Source: Halomonas sp. CH40 (lineage in GTDB: Bacteria; Pseudomonadota; Gammaproteobacteria; Pseudomonadales; Halomonadaceae). Taken from it: a DNA stretch of 64,000 nucleotides. Made by a program: the position numbers and the translations under genes. The stretch spans positions 2,046,001 through 2,110,000 of the forward strand of contig CP112982.1 of assembly GCA_041875495.1 (NCBI GenBank). Reading direction: 5' to 3'. Shown here piece after piece: positions 18,286-27,068 of this stretch. The stretch's first letter is position 1; each line of letters opens with the position of its first letter. The notes under the pieces are model-generated. The model did no database searches, had not been told where the DNA came from, and worked only from the letters and a program-made list of their open reading frames with translations.

Positions 18286-19821
18286 ATGTTGGAAGTTATT
18301 GCTCTTTCTATTGCTTTTGTCGCTGGAATCTTGGCCAGGCAGCTTAGCCTGCCACCCTTGGTTGGCTTTCTGGCGGCTGGCTTTGCGCTCAATGCCATCG
18401 GCCCAAGCATCGGCTTACCCAGCGATGCAAGCCCGGTTCTTGAGCATATAGCCCACCTTGGGGTCTTGCTGCTGCTGTTTACCATTGGCCTGAAACTCAA
18501 TATCAAGAGCCTGGTTCAACCCGCCGTGCTAGGTGGCGCCTTTATCCATCTGGCGATTACCAGTGGCGTTTTTACCGCTGGCTTTTTGTTCTTTCTGGAA
18601 CTGAGCTTTGAAAAAGCCCTGCTGCTGGCCATTGCACTGTCTTTTTCAAGCACCGTATTGGCCGCCAAGGTATTGGAAAGCAAGCGGGAATTGCGTGCCT
18701 TTCATGGTCGAATCGCGATTGGCATCCTGATCATTCAGGATCTAGTCGCCCTGGCGGTACTCAGCATCGCCAGCGGCCAATCGCCTTCCATCTGGGCACT
18801 CTGGGTGTTTGCCCTGCCTCTATTAAGGCCACTTTTCTATTGGCTGATGGACGTTGCCCAACACGACGAATTGCTGGTACTGATGGGCGTGGTGTTGGCT
18901 ATCGCCGTCGGTGGAAAGGGGTTTGAAAGCGTCGGGCTAAGCTCTGAAGTTGGCGCTCTGGTGATGGGGTTGATGCTCGCCAAGCATCCACGCGCGCAGG
19001 AGCTTTCCAATGCCTTGTGGGGACTGAAGGAAATGCTGCTGATCAGCTTCTTCCTGCAGATCGGCATGTCGGGCCTGCCAAACGCTGAAGCGCTGATTTT
19101 CGCCGTGGTGATGGCCTTTATTCTGCCTCTGAAAGGGATACTTTTCTTCGCCCTGCTGATTGCCTTCAAGGTACGCGCCCGCAACGCCTTTCTGGGCGGC
19201 CTCAGCCTGACGGCCTACAGCGAATTCGGCTTGATTGTATCTGCTGTTGTGCTGAATGAATGGCTGGTGCCTTTGGCGATTACGGTGGCGCTTTCATTTG
19301 TGATTGCCGCACCGCTGAACCGCATAGCACACCCACTGTTTGACCGCTGGGAAAACTGGCTCACCCGCTTAGAAACCGATACTGAGCACCCCGACGAACA
19401 GCCTATTGATCTCGGTAATGCTCAGGTACTGGTCCTGGGCATGGGACGCACCGGTAGTGCCGCCTATGACTTCTTTGCCGAGCGCCAGCTGCCGATTATC
19501 GGGATTGACTCCGACCCCAACAAGGTAGGCAAGAGCCAGCGCCACGTGGTCTACGCCGATGTGGAAGACAGCGGCTTCTGGCATAAACTCAATATTGACA
19601 ATCTCAAGGCCATAGCATTGACCACTCCCAATATGGAAAGTCGATTGCTGGCAGCCACGCAGATACGTAAGGCGGGTTTTACCGGCAAGATTATTGCCGG
19701 TATCGATTTTACCGATGAAGAAGAACCGCTCAAGCAGGCAGGTGTGGATCAGACATACATGGTCAAGTCTGGCGCGGGCATTGGTATTGCCGAGAAAACC
19801 TGGGAGTGCATGTCACGTTAA
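18286..19821 (+). CDS. CPA2-family K+/H+ antiporter with RCK domain (KefB/KefC-like)
   Basis: Inner-membrane cation:proton antiporter of 511 residues. The first 360 or so residues hold about 12 hydrophobic segments with CPA2 features (LPPLVGFLAAGFALN, FSSTVLAAKVLE, IGILIIQDLVALAVLS). A cytoplasmic TrkA-N/RCK nucleotide-binding domain follows from about 380 with GMGRTG at 385-390 and VYADVEDSGFW. It lacks the long extra C-terminal part of E. coli KefC. AAGGA precedes the ATG. Function as K+ efflux is inferred from the family. Confidence 0.85.
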   Translation: MLEVIALSIAFVAGILARQLSLPPLVGFLAAGFALNAIGPSIGLPSDASPVLEHIAHLGVLLLLFTIGLKLNIKSLVQPAVLGGAFIHLAITSGVFTAGFLFFLELSFEKALLLAIALSFSSTVLAAKVLESKRELRAFHGRIAIGILIIQDLVALAVLSIASGQSPSIWALWVFALPLLRPLFYWLMDVAQHDELLVLMGVVLAIAVGGKGFESVGLSSEVGALVMGLMLAKHPRAQELSNALWGLKEMLLISFFLQIGMSGLPNAEALIFAVVMAFILPLKGILFFALLIAFKVRARNAFLGGLSLTAYSEFGLIVSAVVLNEWLVPLAITVALSFVIAAPLNRIAHPLFDRWENWLTRLETDTEHPDEQPIDLGNAQVLVLGMGRTGSAAYDFFAERQLPIIGIDSDPNKVGKSQRHVVYADVEDSGFWHKLNIDNLKAIALTTPNMESRLLAATQIRKAGFTGKIIAGIDFTDEEEPLKQAGVDQTYMVKSGAGIGIAEKTWECMSR

Positions 19822-19857
19822 TATCTTGCTTTGGCCAGCGGCACTCTCCCAAGACGC

Positions 19858-20775
19858 CTACGCCATCATGCGCCAGCGCCGCCACTGGCGCATGATGACC
19901 CCATGTTTGGGTGAAAACAGCAGGGCCAGGAAAAACAGGCCGGTGGCCACCAGAACTATGCTGCCGCCGGAGGCAACATCCAGCACCACCGACAACCACA
20001 GGCCCAGCACGGCAGAGCTCACCCCGACTGCTACTGAGAGCCACAGCATGGTGGCAAAACGGTCAGTCAGCATATGCGCCGTTGCCCCCGGCGTGATCAG
20101 CATGGCCACCACCAGGATGATCCCCACGGTTTCCAGGCTCGCCACTATGGTCAGGGTCAACAGCAGTATCAGCCCGTAATGCACAATGCTGGTGTTGAAC
20201 CCCAACGCCTGGGCCTGCTGGGGGTCGAAGGTGTAAAGCATCAAGGGACGATAGGCCAACCAGATGACTAACAGCGTGATGACACTGGCCGCTAGCGTCA
20301 GCAGCATATTGGTGGGCTGAACGCCTAACACGTTGCCAAACAGGATATGCATCAGATGGGTACTGGTGGCGATCTTGCTGATAATCACTATCCCCAGCGC
20401 AAAGGCACCGGTAAACATCAGGCCCATGGCGGCATCCGACTTGATTCGCGTATGGCGCTCGATGGCGCCAATGCCCAGTGAGGTCAAGGCACCGGTAATA
20501 AAGGCGCCGATGAAAAACGGCCAGCCCAGCAGATAAGCAATCGCAACGCCAGGCAGTACCGCATGGGAAATAGCATCGCCCAGCAGCGACCAGCGTTTGA
20601 GCACCACGTAGCAGGACAGCAGGCCACAGATTGCGCCTACCAGCACCGATGTGAGCAAGGCCCGCTGCATGAACGCATATTGAAAGGCATCCGCTATGCC
20701 TGCGGGCAGCAGGTTGATCAGCATCATAAGGATGCTTATCAGCGGCGCAGTCACTTGATCAGCAATTGCCTGCAC
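19858..20775 (-). CDS. Mn2+ (or Zn2+) ABC transporter, permease
   Basis: Membrane subunit of a metal ABC-3 family importer, 305 residues with about 8-9 hydrophobic segments. LLGDAISHAVLPGVAIAYLLG is the family signature of ZnuB/MntB/SitD permeases. The start is GTG at 20775 behind GAGGAG; no better ATG is near. It is the third gene of a binding protein-ATPase-permease operon next to mntR. The last 13 codons contain a strong inverted repeat that overlaps the coding end. Confidence 0.88.
   Translation of the reverse strand: MQAIADQVTAPLISILMMLINLLPAGIADAFQYAFMQRALLTSVLVGAICGLLSCYVVLKRWSLLGDAISHAVLPGVAIAYLLGWPFFIGAFITGALTSLGIGAIERHTRIKSDAAMGLMFTGAFALGIVIISKIATSTHLMHILFGNVLGVQPTNMLLTLAASVITLLVIWLAYRPLMLYTFDPQQAQALGFNTSIVHYGLILLLTLTIVASLETVGIILVVAMLITPGATAHMLTDRFATMLWLSVAVGVSSAVLGLWLSVVLDVASGGSIVLVATGLFFLALLFSPKHGVIMRQWRRWRMMA
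19864..19897. terminator. Inverted repeat at the end of the Mn permease gene
   Basis: Two perfect 13-base arms, CATCATGCGCCAG (19864-19876) and CTGGCGCATGATG (19885-19897), with an 8-base loop. It lies inside the last codons of the permease gene, encoding its Arg/Trp/Met-rich tail, and just after the convergent antiporter gene. It may serve as a shared termination or RNA-protection structure. There is no T run. Confidence 0.55.
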
Positions 20776-20805
20776 GAATTATTTCTCCTCGTTGATTGGG
20801 CAGGG

Positions 20806-21588
20806 TCAGTCCTGCAGTTCATCATCTGATGTCCCTACAGCCAGCGTTGCCAGGCGCGCATCACTCAGCATATCTTCAGGTGAGCCGGTTCCGCGCACTG
20901 TGCGGTTGATCAGCACAACGTGATCCACATAGCGGCGAGCACTCGGCATATCATGGGTGACCATGATAACGGTGCGGCCCGCTTTACGTTGGCCAGCCAG
21001 CACCTCCAGAATCAGTGCTTCGCTGGGTGGGTCCACTCCTGCCAGAGGCTCATCCAGCAACAGAATATCCGCCGACTGGGCCAGGCAGCGGGCAAGCAGC
21101 ACGCGTTTTTTCTGCCCGCCGGAAAGCGCGCTGATATGGCGGTCTGCAAAACCCAGCATATCTACATCCGCCAGCGCGGAACGCACCGCTTCAGTATGGC
21201 GCGAATGCACAAAGCGGCTGGGCGCCAGCCGTCGCCATAACGGGTCTTCACGCATATGACCAAAACGGCCGGTCATCACGGTATCCCACACGGAAATCGG
21301 AAAATCCCACTCAATGGCTTCACGCTGGGCCATATAGGCAATCCGCCCGGCACGGCGAGCATTAAAGATACGCTCTCCAAAGGCGCTGATTTCCCCTTTC
21401 AGCGGCGACATGCTCCCGGTCAGCACACGAAACAGGGTAGATTTCCCTGCGCCGTTAGGCCCGACAATGGCCGTCCAGCGGCCACGCGGGAAATCCAGGT
21501 TGATATCACTGAGCACTGGCTGACGCTGGTAAGCTGCGTAGACGCCCTCTACCCTGATCGCCGCGTTATTGGCTATATCGCTGCTCAT
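20806..21588 (-). CDS. Mn2+ (or Zn2+) ABC transporter, ATP-binding protein
   Basis: Cytoplasmic ATPase subunit, 260 residues. Walker A is VGPNGAGKST, the signature is LSGGQKKRVLLAR, Walker B is ILLLDEPLAGVD, and the H-loop is IMVTHDM. Its ATG overlaps the binding-protein stop by four bases (ATGA), showing tight coupling. It forms the importer with the flanking permease and binding-protein genes. Confidence 0.92.
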   Translation of the reverse strand: MSSDIANNAAIRVEGVYAAYQRQPVLSDINLDFPRGRWTAIVGPNGAGKSTLFRVLTGSMSPLKGEISAFGERIFNARRAGRIAYMAQREAIEWDFPISVWDTVMTGRFGHMREDPLWRRLAPSRFVHSRHTEAVRSALADVDMLGFADRHISALSGGQKKRVLLARCLAQSADILLLDEPLAGVDPPSEALILEVLAGQRKAGRTVIMVTHDMPSARRYVDHVVLINRTVRGTGSPEDMLSDARLATLAVGTSDDELQD

Positions 21589-22502
21589 GTATCGCTGTCC
21601 ACCGCCAGGTGCTCGCGTAACAGTTCGGCGTTGTGACGCATCATATCGATATAGCTGCTCGCTGGCCCGTCTGTCTCACCGAGTGAATCCACATACAGCG
21701 GCCCGGCAGCCTCAACCCCGGTATCCCGGGCGATACTGCTGACGTGCCGATCAGAGATGGTGCTTTCCCAGAAAATAGCCTCAGGCTGGCGTTCCATCAC
21801 CAGGTCGATGACCTCCATCAGCTGGCGTGGCGCACCAGCGGATTCAGCATTGTTGCCCCAGATACCGGTATGCTCAAAGTTATAGGCCTCAGCAAAGTAG
21901 ATAAACGCCGCTTCGCTGGTCAGCAGGAAGCGCTGCTCATCGGGAATCGCTGATAACGTCTCTGTGATTTCATCGTGCAGAGTCTCAAGCTCTTCCTGCA
22001 GCACCTCAGCGCGGCTATTGAACCCGTCTGCGCTGGACGGCCGGGCTTCTGCCAAGGCATCCGCAATCACCTCAACGTAGGCTGAAGCCGCGCGCGGGTC
22101 CATCCACAGATGCGGGTCGGTATCGCCGCTCAGCTCACCGGTCACAATGCCACGGGTCGGGTAGCCGGAGGCTTCCGCCACGCCAACCAGAAGCACGCCG
22201 TCACGGGCGGCTGATTCCACCTGGCCCATCCACTGCTCCAGCTGATAACCGTTATAGAAGATAATATCGGCCCGTTCGATAGCGGAAAAATTCCCTGGCG
22301 TCAGCTCCCAGTCGTGGACTTCTGCATTGATGGGCGTTAGCTGGGAAACCTCAGCGTCGTCACCCGCCACCTGCTCCACCAGATCACCCAGCACCGTAAA
22401 CGTCACCGCAACGCGCAGCGGCGACGCTTCAGGTGCCGCTTGTGCAAGCGACGTGACCGTTAACAAAAGCCCACCTAGCCAGTACTGGTAGTGTTTGGTC
22501 AT
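21585..22502 (-). CDS. Periplasmic Mn2+-binding protein of ABC importer
   Basis: Secreted cluster A-I solute-binding protein of 305 residues with a signal peptide (hydrophobic 8-20, cleavage around AQA-A). The likely metal ligands are His63 (EVHDWELTP), His131 (DPHLWMDP), Glu197 (TSEAAF) and Asp272 (YVDSLG). Glutamate as third ligand is seen in manganese binders such as PsaA, where zinc proteins have histidine, and there is no His-rich loop, so Mn2+ is favoured. It is divergent from mntR, which agrees. Confidence 0.9.
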   Translation of the reverse strand: MTKHYQYWLGGLLLTVTSLAQAAPEASPLRVAVTFTVLGDLVEQVAGDDAEVSQLTPINAEVHDWELTPGNFSAIERADIIFYNGYQLEQWMGQVESAARDGVLLVGVAEASGYPTRGIVTGELSGDTDPHLWMDPRAASAYVEVIADALAEARPSSADGFNSRAEVLQEELETLHDEITETLSAIPDEQRFLLTSEAAFIYFAEAYNFEHTGIWGNNAESAGAPRQLMEVIDLVMERQPEAIFWESTISDRHVSSIARDTGVEAAGPLYVDSLGETDGPASSYIDMMRHNAELLREHLAVDSDT

Positions 22503-22579
22503 GATAACCTTCCTTCTACAATTCAGTTGATGCTATGGAAGACAACTTTAGCGCAACAAGAAAGCCTTAGGCAAATAGT

Positions 22580-22593
22580 TTAGCCTAGGCTAA
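22580..22593. promoter_or_regulatory. Probable MntR operator
   Basis: TTAGCCTAGGCTAA is a perfect 14-base palindrome in the divergent region between the Mn2+ importer and mntR. DtxR-family regulators bind TTAGG/GCTAA-rich palindromes of this kind. It lies 77 bases before both start codons. Confidence 0.65.
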
Positions 22594-22669
22594 CAATTTT
22601 ACATTATGATAGGTTACCATGATGGACATCATCCACTGCCATCGGCATTTTTTTATAAGCAGATGAGTC

Positions 22670-23146
22670 ATGAGTCAGCACACACAACCACCTGAAACGC
22701 CCACTGTATTGGATAGCGGCGATGCCTTACCGCCTGTTGAGCAACACGCTCGACAGTACGAAACGGTACGCTTTGCCCATGAAACCGAACTGATCGAAGA
22801 CTATGTTGAACTGATTGGTGATCTTATCGCCCATCGCGGCGAGGCAAGAGCGGCAGATATTGCCAGCCGCATGGGGGTCAGTCAGGCGACGGTTTCCAAG
22901 ATGATCCGCCGCCTTAATGAGCTGGGCCTGGTCACCAGCCAGCCCTACCGCTCGCTGTTTCTGACCTCGGCTGGCAAGGATATGGCTCAGGTTTCTCGGG
23001 CACGCCACGATATTGTGCTGAATTTTCTGCGCGCCCTGGGAGTTAACGATACCACCGCGCGCATAGACGCCGAAGGCATGGAACATCACGTCAGCGATGA
23101 AACCCTTGCCATCATGCAGGCGTTTATCCGCAAAAACGTCAAGTAA
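22670..23146 (+). CDS. mntR: Manganese-responsive regulator MntR
   Basis: DtxR-family metal-dependent repressor, 158 residues. A winged helix-turn-helix covers about 45-105 (ARAADIASRMGVSQATVSKMIRRL), and the dimer/metal domain follows with RARHDIV and the E-x2-E-H pattern in AEGMEHHVS that binds Mn2+ in MntR. The first 35 residues are polar, as in the longer gammaproteobacterial MntR. It is divergent from the Mn2+ importer and likely represses it when Mn2+ is plentiful through the palindrome at 22580-22593. Confidence 0.9.
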   Translation: MSQHTQPPETPTVLDSGDALPPVEQHARQYETVRFAHETELIEDYVELIGDLIAHRGEARAADIASRMGVSQATVSKMIRRLNELGLVTSQPYRSLFLTSAGKDMAQVSRARHDIVLNFLRALGVNDTTARIDAEGMEHHVSDETLAIMQAFIRKNVK

Positions 23147-23190
23147 GCAAGTGCCCTAGGCTACGCCAAGGTAAGCTAGCAGGCACTTGC
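23147..23190. terminator. Hairpin between convergent mntR and GGDEF gene
   Basis: GCAAGTGCC (23147-23155) pairs perfectly with GGCACTTGC (23182-23190); inner CTAG/CTAG can add four pairs. It begins directly after the mntR stop and lies between two converging genes. There is no T run, so its role as terminator is likely but unproven. Confidence 0.5.
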
Positions 23191-23202
23191 AGGTTATGGA
23201 TT

Positions 23203-24732
23203 TCACGCCTTATAGATGGCCAGGCCACTTCTGCCAGAGCGCTTGATTTGGTACATGCACTGATCTGCCACATCGATCAATTCGCGTATATCAGCGAAAT
23301 CACCATCGCACAGGCAGGCGATACCCACCGAGACACTGATATAAAGTGGATCACCGTCAATCAGCAGGATAGGGTCAGTCTCCAAGCGTTTGATCAGACG
23401 TTCTACAATAGTGCGAGTGCCGCTGGCCTGCTCATCTGGCAGTACCAGTAGAAATTCCTCACCGCCGTAGCGCCCTGCCAGATCGCCCTCACGCACCGAT
23501 GACGTCAGCAGGGCGCCAAAGCGCTCCAGCACCTTATCGCCTATCTGATGGCCGTGTTTATCATTCAAATGTTTGAAATGATCCAGGTCTATAAAAGCAA
23601 TCGACATGGTGCGCTGATGCTGTCGGCAAAACGTAAAGCGCAGCTGCAACTGCTCTTCCAGCCAAGCGCGATTGGCAAGCCCGGTCAAGGCATCCCGGCG
23701 GCTCAACATTTCCAGCTCATCCTGACGCTGACGCAACAGTTGTAACTCTTGCTGCTGTTGATCAAGACGCGTATGAAGCGATAGCGTCTGCTGGAACAGG
23801 TGTTGCTTGGCTTCCTGTAGCATCTGTTGATTATCATGATGCTCGGGCATTTCAACGGCCAGCAGGCTGGCCATATCGGGCAACTGGGCTTGAATGCTTT
23901 CCAGTAGCTCAGCGGTTGAAATCGCCTCCAGCCCGTCAAGCCGCTTGCATTGACGAACAAGGTTAGCCATTGCTTTGGCAGAGTCGCCGCACAGCCAGGC
24001 ATCAGCAATCGAGCCTGCCAAACGTAAACACAGCAGGTCATTCGGGCTGGCTACCAAGGGGCCGTGGCTGTCTTCAATACCTTTAATCAGATGGGCGGGC
24101 AGCCCCCAGTGCTGGCCTAACCAAGCCCCTACGCTGGCATGGTTACAGCCAAACAGCGCCTGCTCCTTTTTTTCCAACTGAGAGGGCACCAACAGGTATT
24201 TACTGTAAAGTCTTTCAGCGGTCTCCGGCGCTACGCAATCCAGCGCCAGCACCCCAATATCCTGTAGCAGAGCAATAGTAAACAAGGGGCCTGAGTAAAG
24301 CGGGCAAAGCCGCTCAGAGAGATAGCGCGCTGCCAGGGCCGCGATAATGGCCCGCTGCCAGGTCAACTTAAGATAGCTCTCCTGCTTGCCAATACGCGCC
24401 AGCCCGAAACTCATCACCGCTGCCAGCGTCCCGTCCAACCCAATCCGGGAAACCGCTTGATGACAGGTGTACATACGAATCTGTTGACGCGAATACAAGG
24501 CACTGTTGGCCAGCGACAATAACCGCAGCGTCAGCGCCGGATCATTTTCTATTGCCTGAGAATAGTCTGTCAGACCAGCATCCGGCTGTCTGGCGACGTC
24601 CAATACCCTGATAACCGCTGCCGGCATGGAAGGTAAGGTTGTACACTTTTCAAGCTGTGCCTTGAGACTTTTCGGTACAAAGATCGCCTCACTGGGCTCA
24701 GTCGCCACAGACGAGGGTTTGAAATCGGGCAT
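23203..24732 (-). CDS. HDOD-GGDEF diguanylate cyclase
   Basis: A 509-residue cytoplasmic signalling protein. An HDOD domain (about 25-225, LEKCTTLPSMPAAVIRVLDV) is followed by a helical, Gln-rich coiled coil (about 290-340) and a GGDEF domain (about 345-507). The active site is GGEEF (423-427), compatible with activity, and the product-inhibition site RxxD is present as REGD five residues upstream. It likely makes cyclic di-GMP from GTP in response to a signal sensed by the HDOD part. No membrane segment is seen and no partner gene is adjacent. Confidence 0.9.
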   Translation of the reverse strand: MPDFKPSSVATEPSEAIFVPKSLKAQLEKCTTLPSMPAAVIRVLDVARQPDAGLTDYSQAIENDPALTLRLLSLANSALYSRQQIRMYTCHQAVSRIGLDGTLAAVMSFGLARIGKQESYLKLTWQRAIIAALAARYLSERLCPLYSGPLFTIALLQDIGVLALDCVAPETAERLYSKYLLVPSQLEKKEQALFGCNHASVGAWLGQHWGLPAHLIKGIEDSHGPLVASPNDLLCLRLAGSIADAWLCGDSAKAMANLVRQCKRLDGLEAISTAELLESIQAQLPDMASLLAVEMPEHHDNQQMLQEAKQHLFQQTLSLHTRLDQQQQELQLLRQRQDELEMLSRRDALTGLANRAWLEEQLQLRFTFCRQHQRTMSIAFIDLDHFKHLNDKHGHQIGDKVLERFGALLTSSVREGDLAGRYGGEEFLLVLPDEQASGTRTIVERLIKRLETDPILLIDGDPLYISVSVGIACLCDGDFADIRELIDVADQCMYQIKRSGRSGLAIYKA

Positions 24733-24839
24733 TGCCCTTCACCTTTTCCCTTGATGAACCCTAAGTCGAACATTCTCTATCTAACCATATACACCTTATG
24801 GCAGAACTGCCATCACCTTGTGCCAACAGGCAGTACGGC

Positions 24840-25682
24840 TCAGCGCATTGATAGCAGCTTATCAATCGCCCGCGTGACCGCTTGACGATACCCGCTACCA
24901 AATAGCAGCAGATGGTTAAGGAGCGGATAAAGCTGGAAAAGCGTTTCACGCCTATCCCAATCGGGGGGAGCAGGGCCATTCCAGTAAGCTTCGAAAAAGG
25001 CGTCTCCCGGTGCGCCAAACAGCGTCAGCATGGCGAGATCCACCTCTGGGTAATGCCGATAGACGGCTGGGTCAATAATGGCTGGCCCGCGCGAGGTATA
25101 AAGCACGTTACCCGACCAGAGATCACCGTGAACAAGGCTTGCGGGCACATCTTCCAGCCAGGTTTCAAGGTTTTCAGCAATCGCTTCCAGGGAAGCTTTC
25201 AGGCGCTTGTCTAAAAGGCCTTTTGCGTAACAGGCCTGGGCAAGCGGCAACAGACGCCGCTCGCGCTGAAAGGCTCGCCCATCAGACAGTGGCTTATTGG
25301 GCTGGGGCGTGCTGCCACAGGCGTTATCCCGGGCCCAGCCGTGAGTATCGCCCGTATTGCCATGCAGCTTGCGCAGCCCTTCACCCAGTGCGGCCCCACT
25401 GCGTTGATGGGCTGGGGCAGTTTCCAGCGCCTCCATCACCAGCCATCCCCCCTGCTGGCCCAGCACCTCAGGCACAATCAGGCCGCTATTGGCCTTGGCC
25501 AGCGCCTGCAGGCCCTCAGCCTCTCCTGCCAAGCGCTCGGGTGAATCTGATTTGACAACGACATCGCCCTGGTCAGTCGCCAGACGGTAAACCGCTGCGA
25601 TATCGCCACCGCTGAGTGGTTGAAGTGAGCCTCGTCCGGTCAGTCCTGCCGTTTCCAGCAAGGCGTCAAGAGAATCCGTCAT
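24840..25682 (-). CDS. Fructosamine/ketosamine-3-kinase family protein
   Basis: Kinase-fold protein of 280 residues that resembles YniA and fructosamine-3-kinases, which phosphorylate sugar adducts on proteins so that they fall off. Visible motifs are LSGGDIAAVYRL and VVVKSD near the N terminus (ATP grip), SLVHGDLWSGNVLY with the catalytic Asp, and AIIDPAVYRHYPEVDLAML for metal binding. AGGAAG precedes the ATG. It stands alone. The true substrate in bacteria is usually not known. Confidence 0.85.
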   Translation of the reverse strand: MTDSLDALLETAGLTGRGSLQPLSGGDIAAVYRLATDQGDVVVKSDSPERLAGEAEGLQALAKANSGLIVPEVLGQQGGWLVMEALETAPAHQRSGAALGEGLRKLHGNTGDTHGWARDNACGSTPQPNKPLSDGRAFQRERRLLPLAQACYAKGLLDKRLKASLEAIAENLETWLEDVPASLVHGDLWSGNVLYTSRGPAIIDPAVYRHYPEVDLAMLTLFGAPGDAFFEAYWNGPAPPDWDRRETLFQLYPLLNHLLLFGSGYRQAVTRAIDKLLSMR

Positions 25683-25913
25683 TTGGCACTTCCTACTTGG
25701 GTGTATGGTTGTAGACTATCAAGTATCTTGCCTCTCGATCATCAAGATGTCATTGTCTATGGCAACCTCTATAGCCACTGCCAGACTACGGGAATTCACC
25801 TTGTTCATTGCCCAGCAGCGCTCACCCACCTGCCTCGCGAGAGCGCCCTCACCTGATTGGTTCAGGCTTGAACGGAAAACGTCTATGCCTTCACAAGCGG
25901 CGATGATACTGCC

Positions 25914-26990
25914 ATGAAACCTGAGTCTCTTGCTTTACAGAACCGGTTATTGCCGGGTGTTTCTCGCACCTTTGCCCTGACCATTCCCCAGCTGCCAGAA
26001 AGCCTGCGTCCGGCCATCACCAACGCCTACCTGCTGTGCCGGATTGCCGACACCGTGGAAGACAGCACCGAGATGGCGCCACAGGACAAGGATATTCATT
26101 ATCAGCGCCTGCTGGCAGGGCTTGGCGATGGGAATGCTGCACAAACGTTTGCCACCACTTTGCTTGAGTCCGGCCTGATCCACGACCCGCTGGAGCGTGA
26201 ACTGGTCGCAGAAACGCCCAGCGTGCTGCGCGCCTTTGGTGAACTGCCGCAGGAACAGCAGGCGGCACTGCGCGACTGTCTGCATACCATGTGCCAGGGC
26301 ATGGCCGACTTTGAACACCTGAAATCCCCTTATGGTCTTGAAAGCAGCAGCTGCATGCGTGACTACTGTTACATTGTGGCGGGCTGCGTAGGTGAAATGC
26401 TTACCCGCCTGTTCGCTGACACCCACCCTCAGATTCATGCCCAGCGGGAAGAGATGCTGCGCCTTGCCGTTGCTTTCGGCCAAGGCCTGCAGATGACCAA
26501 CATTCTTAAAGACGTCTGGGATGACCAACAGCGCGGCATCTGCTGGCTGCCACGTGATGTGTTTGCCGCACGAGGCGTCGATCTGACACAAGCAGAAAAC
26601 TGGCAGGATCACCCCGGCTATCGCGAGGGTATTCGTTATCTGGTCGGCGTAGCCCACCACCACCTGCAATTGGCGCAGGACTATACGCTGCGCATACCGG
26701 CGTCAGAAGTCGGCATGCGGCGCTTCTGCAGCTGGTCAATCGGCATGGCACTATCAACGCTGCGTAACATTGCGGCCCAGCCCGGGTATTCCAGCGGCCA
26801 GCAGGTCAAGATATCACGACGGCGCATGCGCCTGATCATCGCTGCCAACAGCCTCTCCGTCAGGAACGACACCCTGCTACGCGGGGTTTTCCGTTTAGGC
26901 CGCCATCGGCTGCCTTACCTTCAGGCAGCCGATATTGGCCCACTGCAAGCCGTGTCTCTACGCGACAGGCAACCGTCAGCAATGGGTTAG
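25914..26990 (+). CDS. Squalene/phytoene synthase family protein
   Basis: A 358-residue trans-isoprenyl diphosphate head-to-head synthase homologue. Both Asp-rich metal motifs are intact: DTVED (46-50) and DVWDD (200-204), with GQGLQMTNILKD before the second. YIVAGCVGEMLTRLF resembles the squalene-synthase form of the family more than phytoene synthases. The start has no strong Shine-Dalgarno sequence. No carotenoid (crtI, crtE) or hopanoid (shc, hpn) gene is nearby. Squalene is the best guess for the product; dehydrosqualene or phytoene cannot be excluded. Confidence 0.8.
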   Translation: MKPESLALQNRLLPGVSRTFALTIPQLPESLRPAITNAYLLCRIADTVEDSTEMAPQDKDIHYQRLLAGLGDGNAAQTFATTLLESGLIHDPLERELVAETPSVLRAFGELPQEQQAALRDCLHTMCQGMADFEHLKSPYGLESSSCMRDYCYIVAGCVGEMLTRLFADTHPQIHAQREEMLRLAVAFGQGLQMTNILKDVWDDQQRGICWLPRDVFAARGVDLTQAENWQDHPGYREGIRYLVGVAHHHLQLAQDYTLRIPASEVGMRRFCSWSIGMALSTLRNIAAQPGYSSGQQVKISRRRMRLIIAANSLSVRNDTLLRGVFRLGRHRLPYLQAADIGPLQAVSLRDRQPSAMG

Positions 26991-27068
26991 ACGCTGCATA
27001 TCTGGTGCTGAGCGGTTGATCTCGGTTAATCTGTTTGCCATCACTTCAACAACCAAGGATTCGTGTTC

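Noticed and set aside
25683..25913. Possible short gene between the fructosamine kinase and squalene-synthase genes
   Set aside because: The 70-codon frame here runs into the next gene's start, has no ribosome site and reads as low-information sequence.
25947..26669. A 240-codon open frame antisense to the squalene-synthase homologue
   Set aside because: The plus-strand protein has both Asp-rich motifs; the antisense product resembles nothing.
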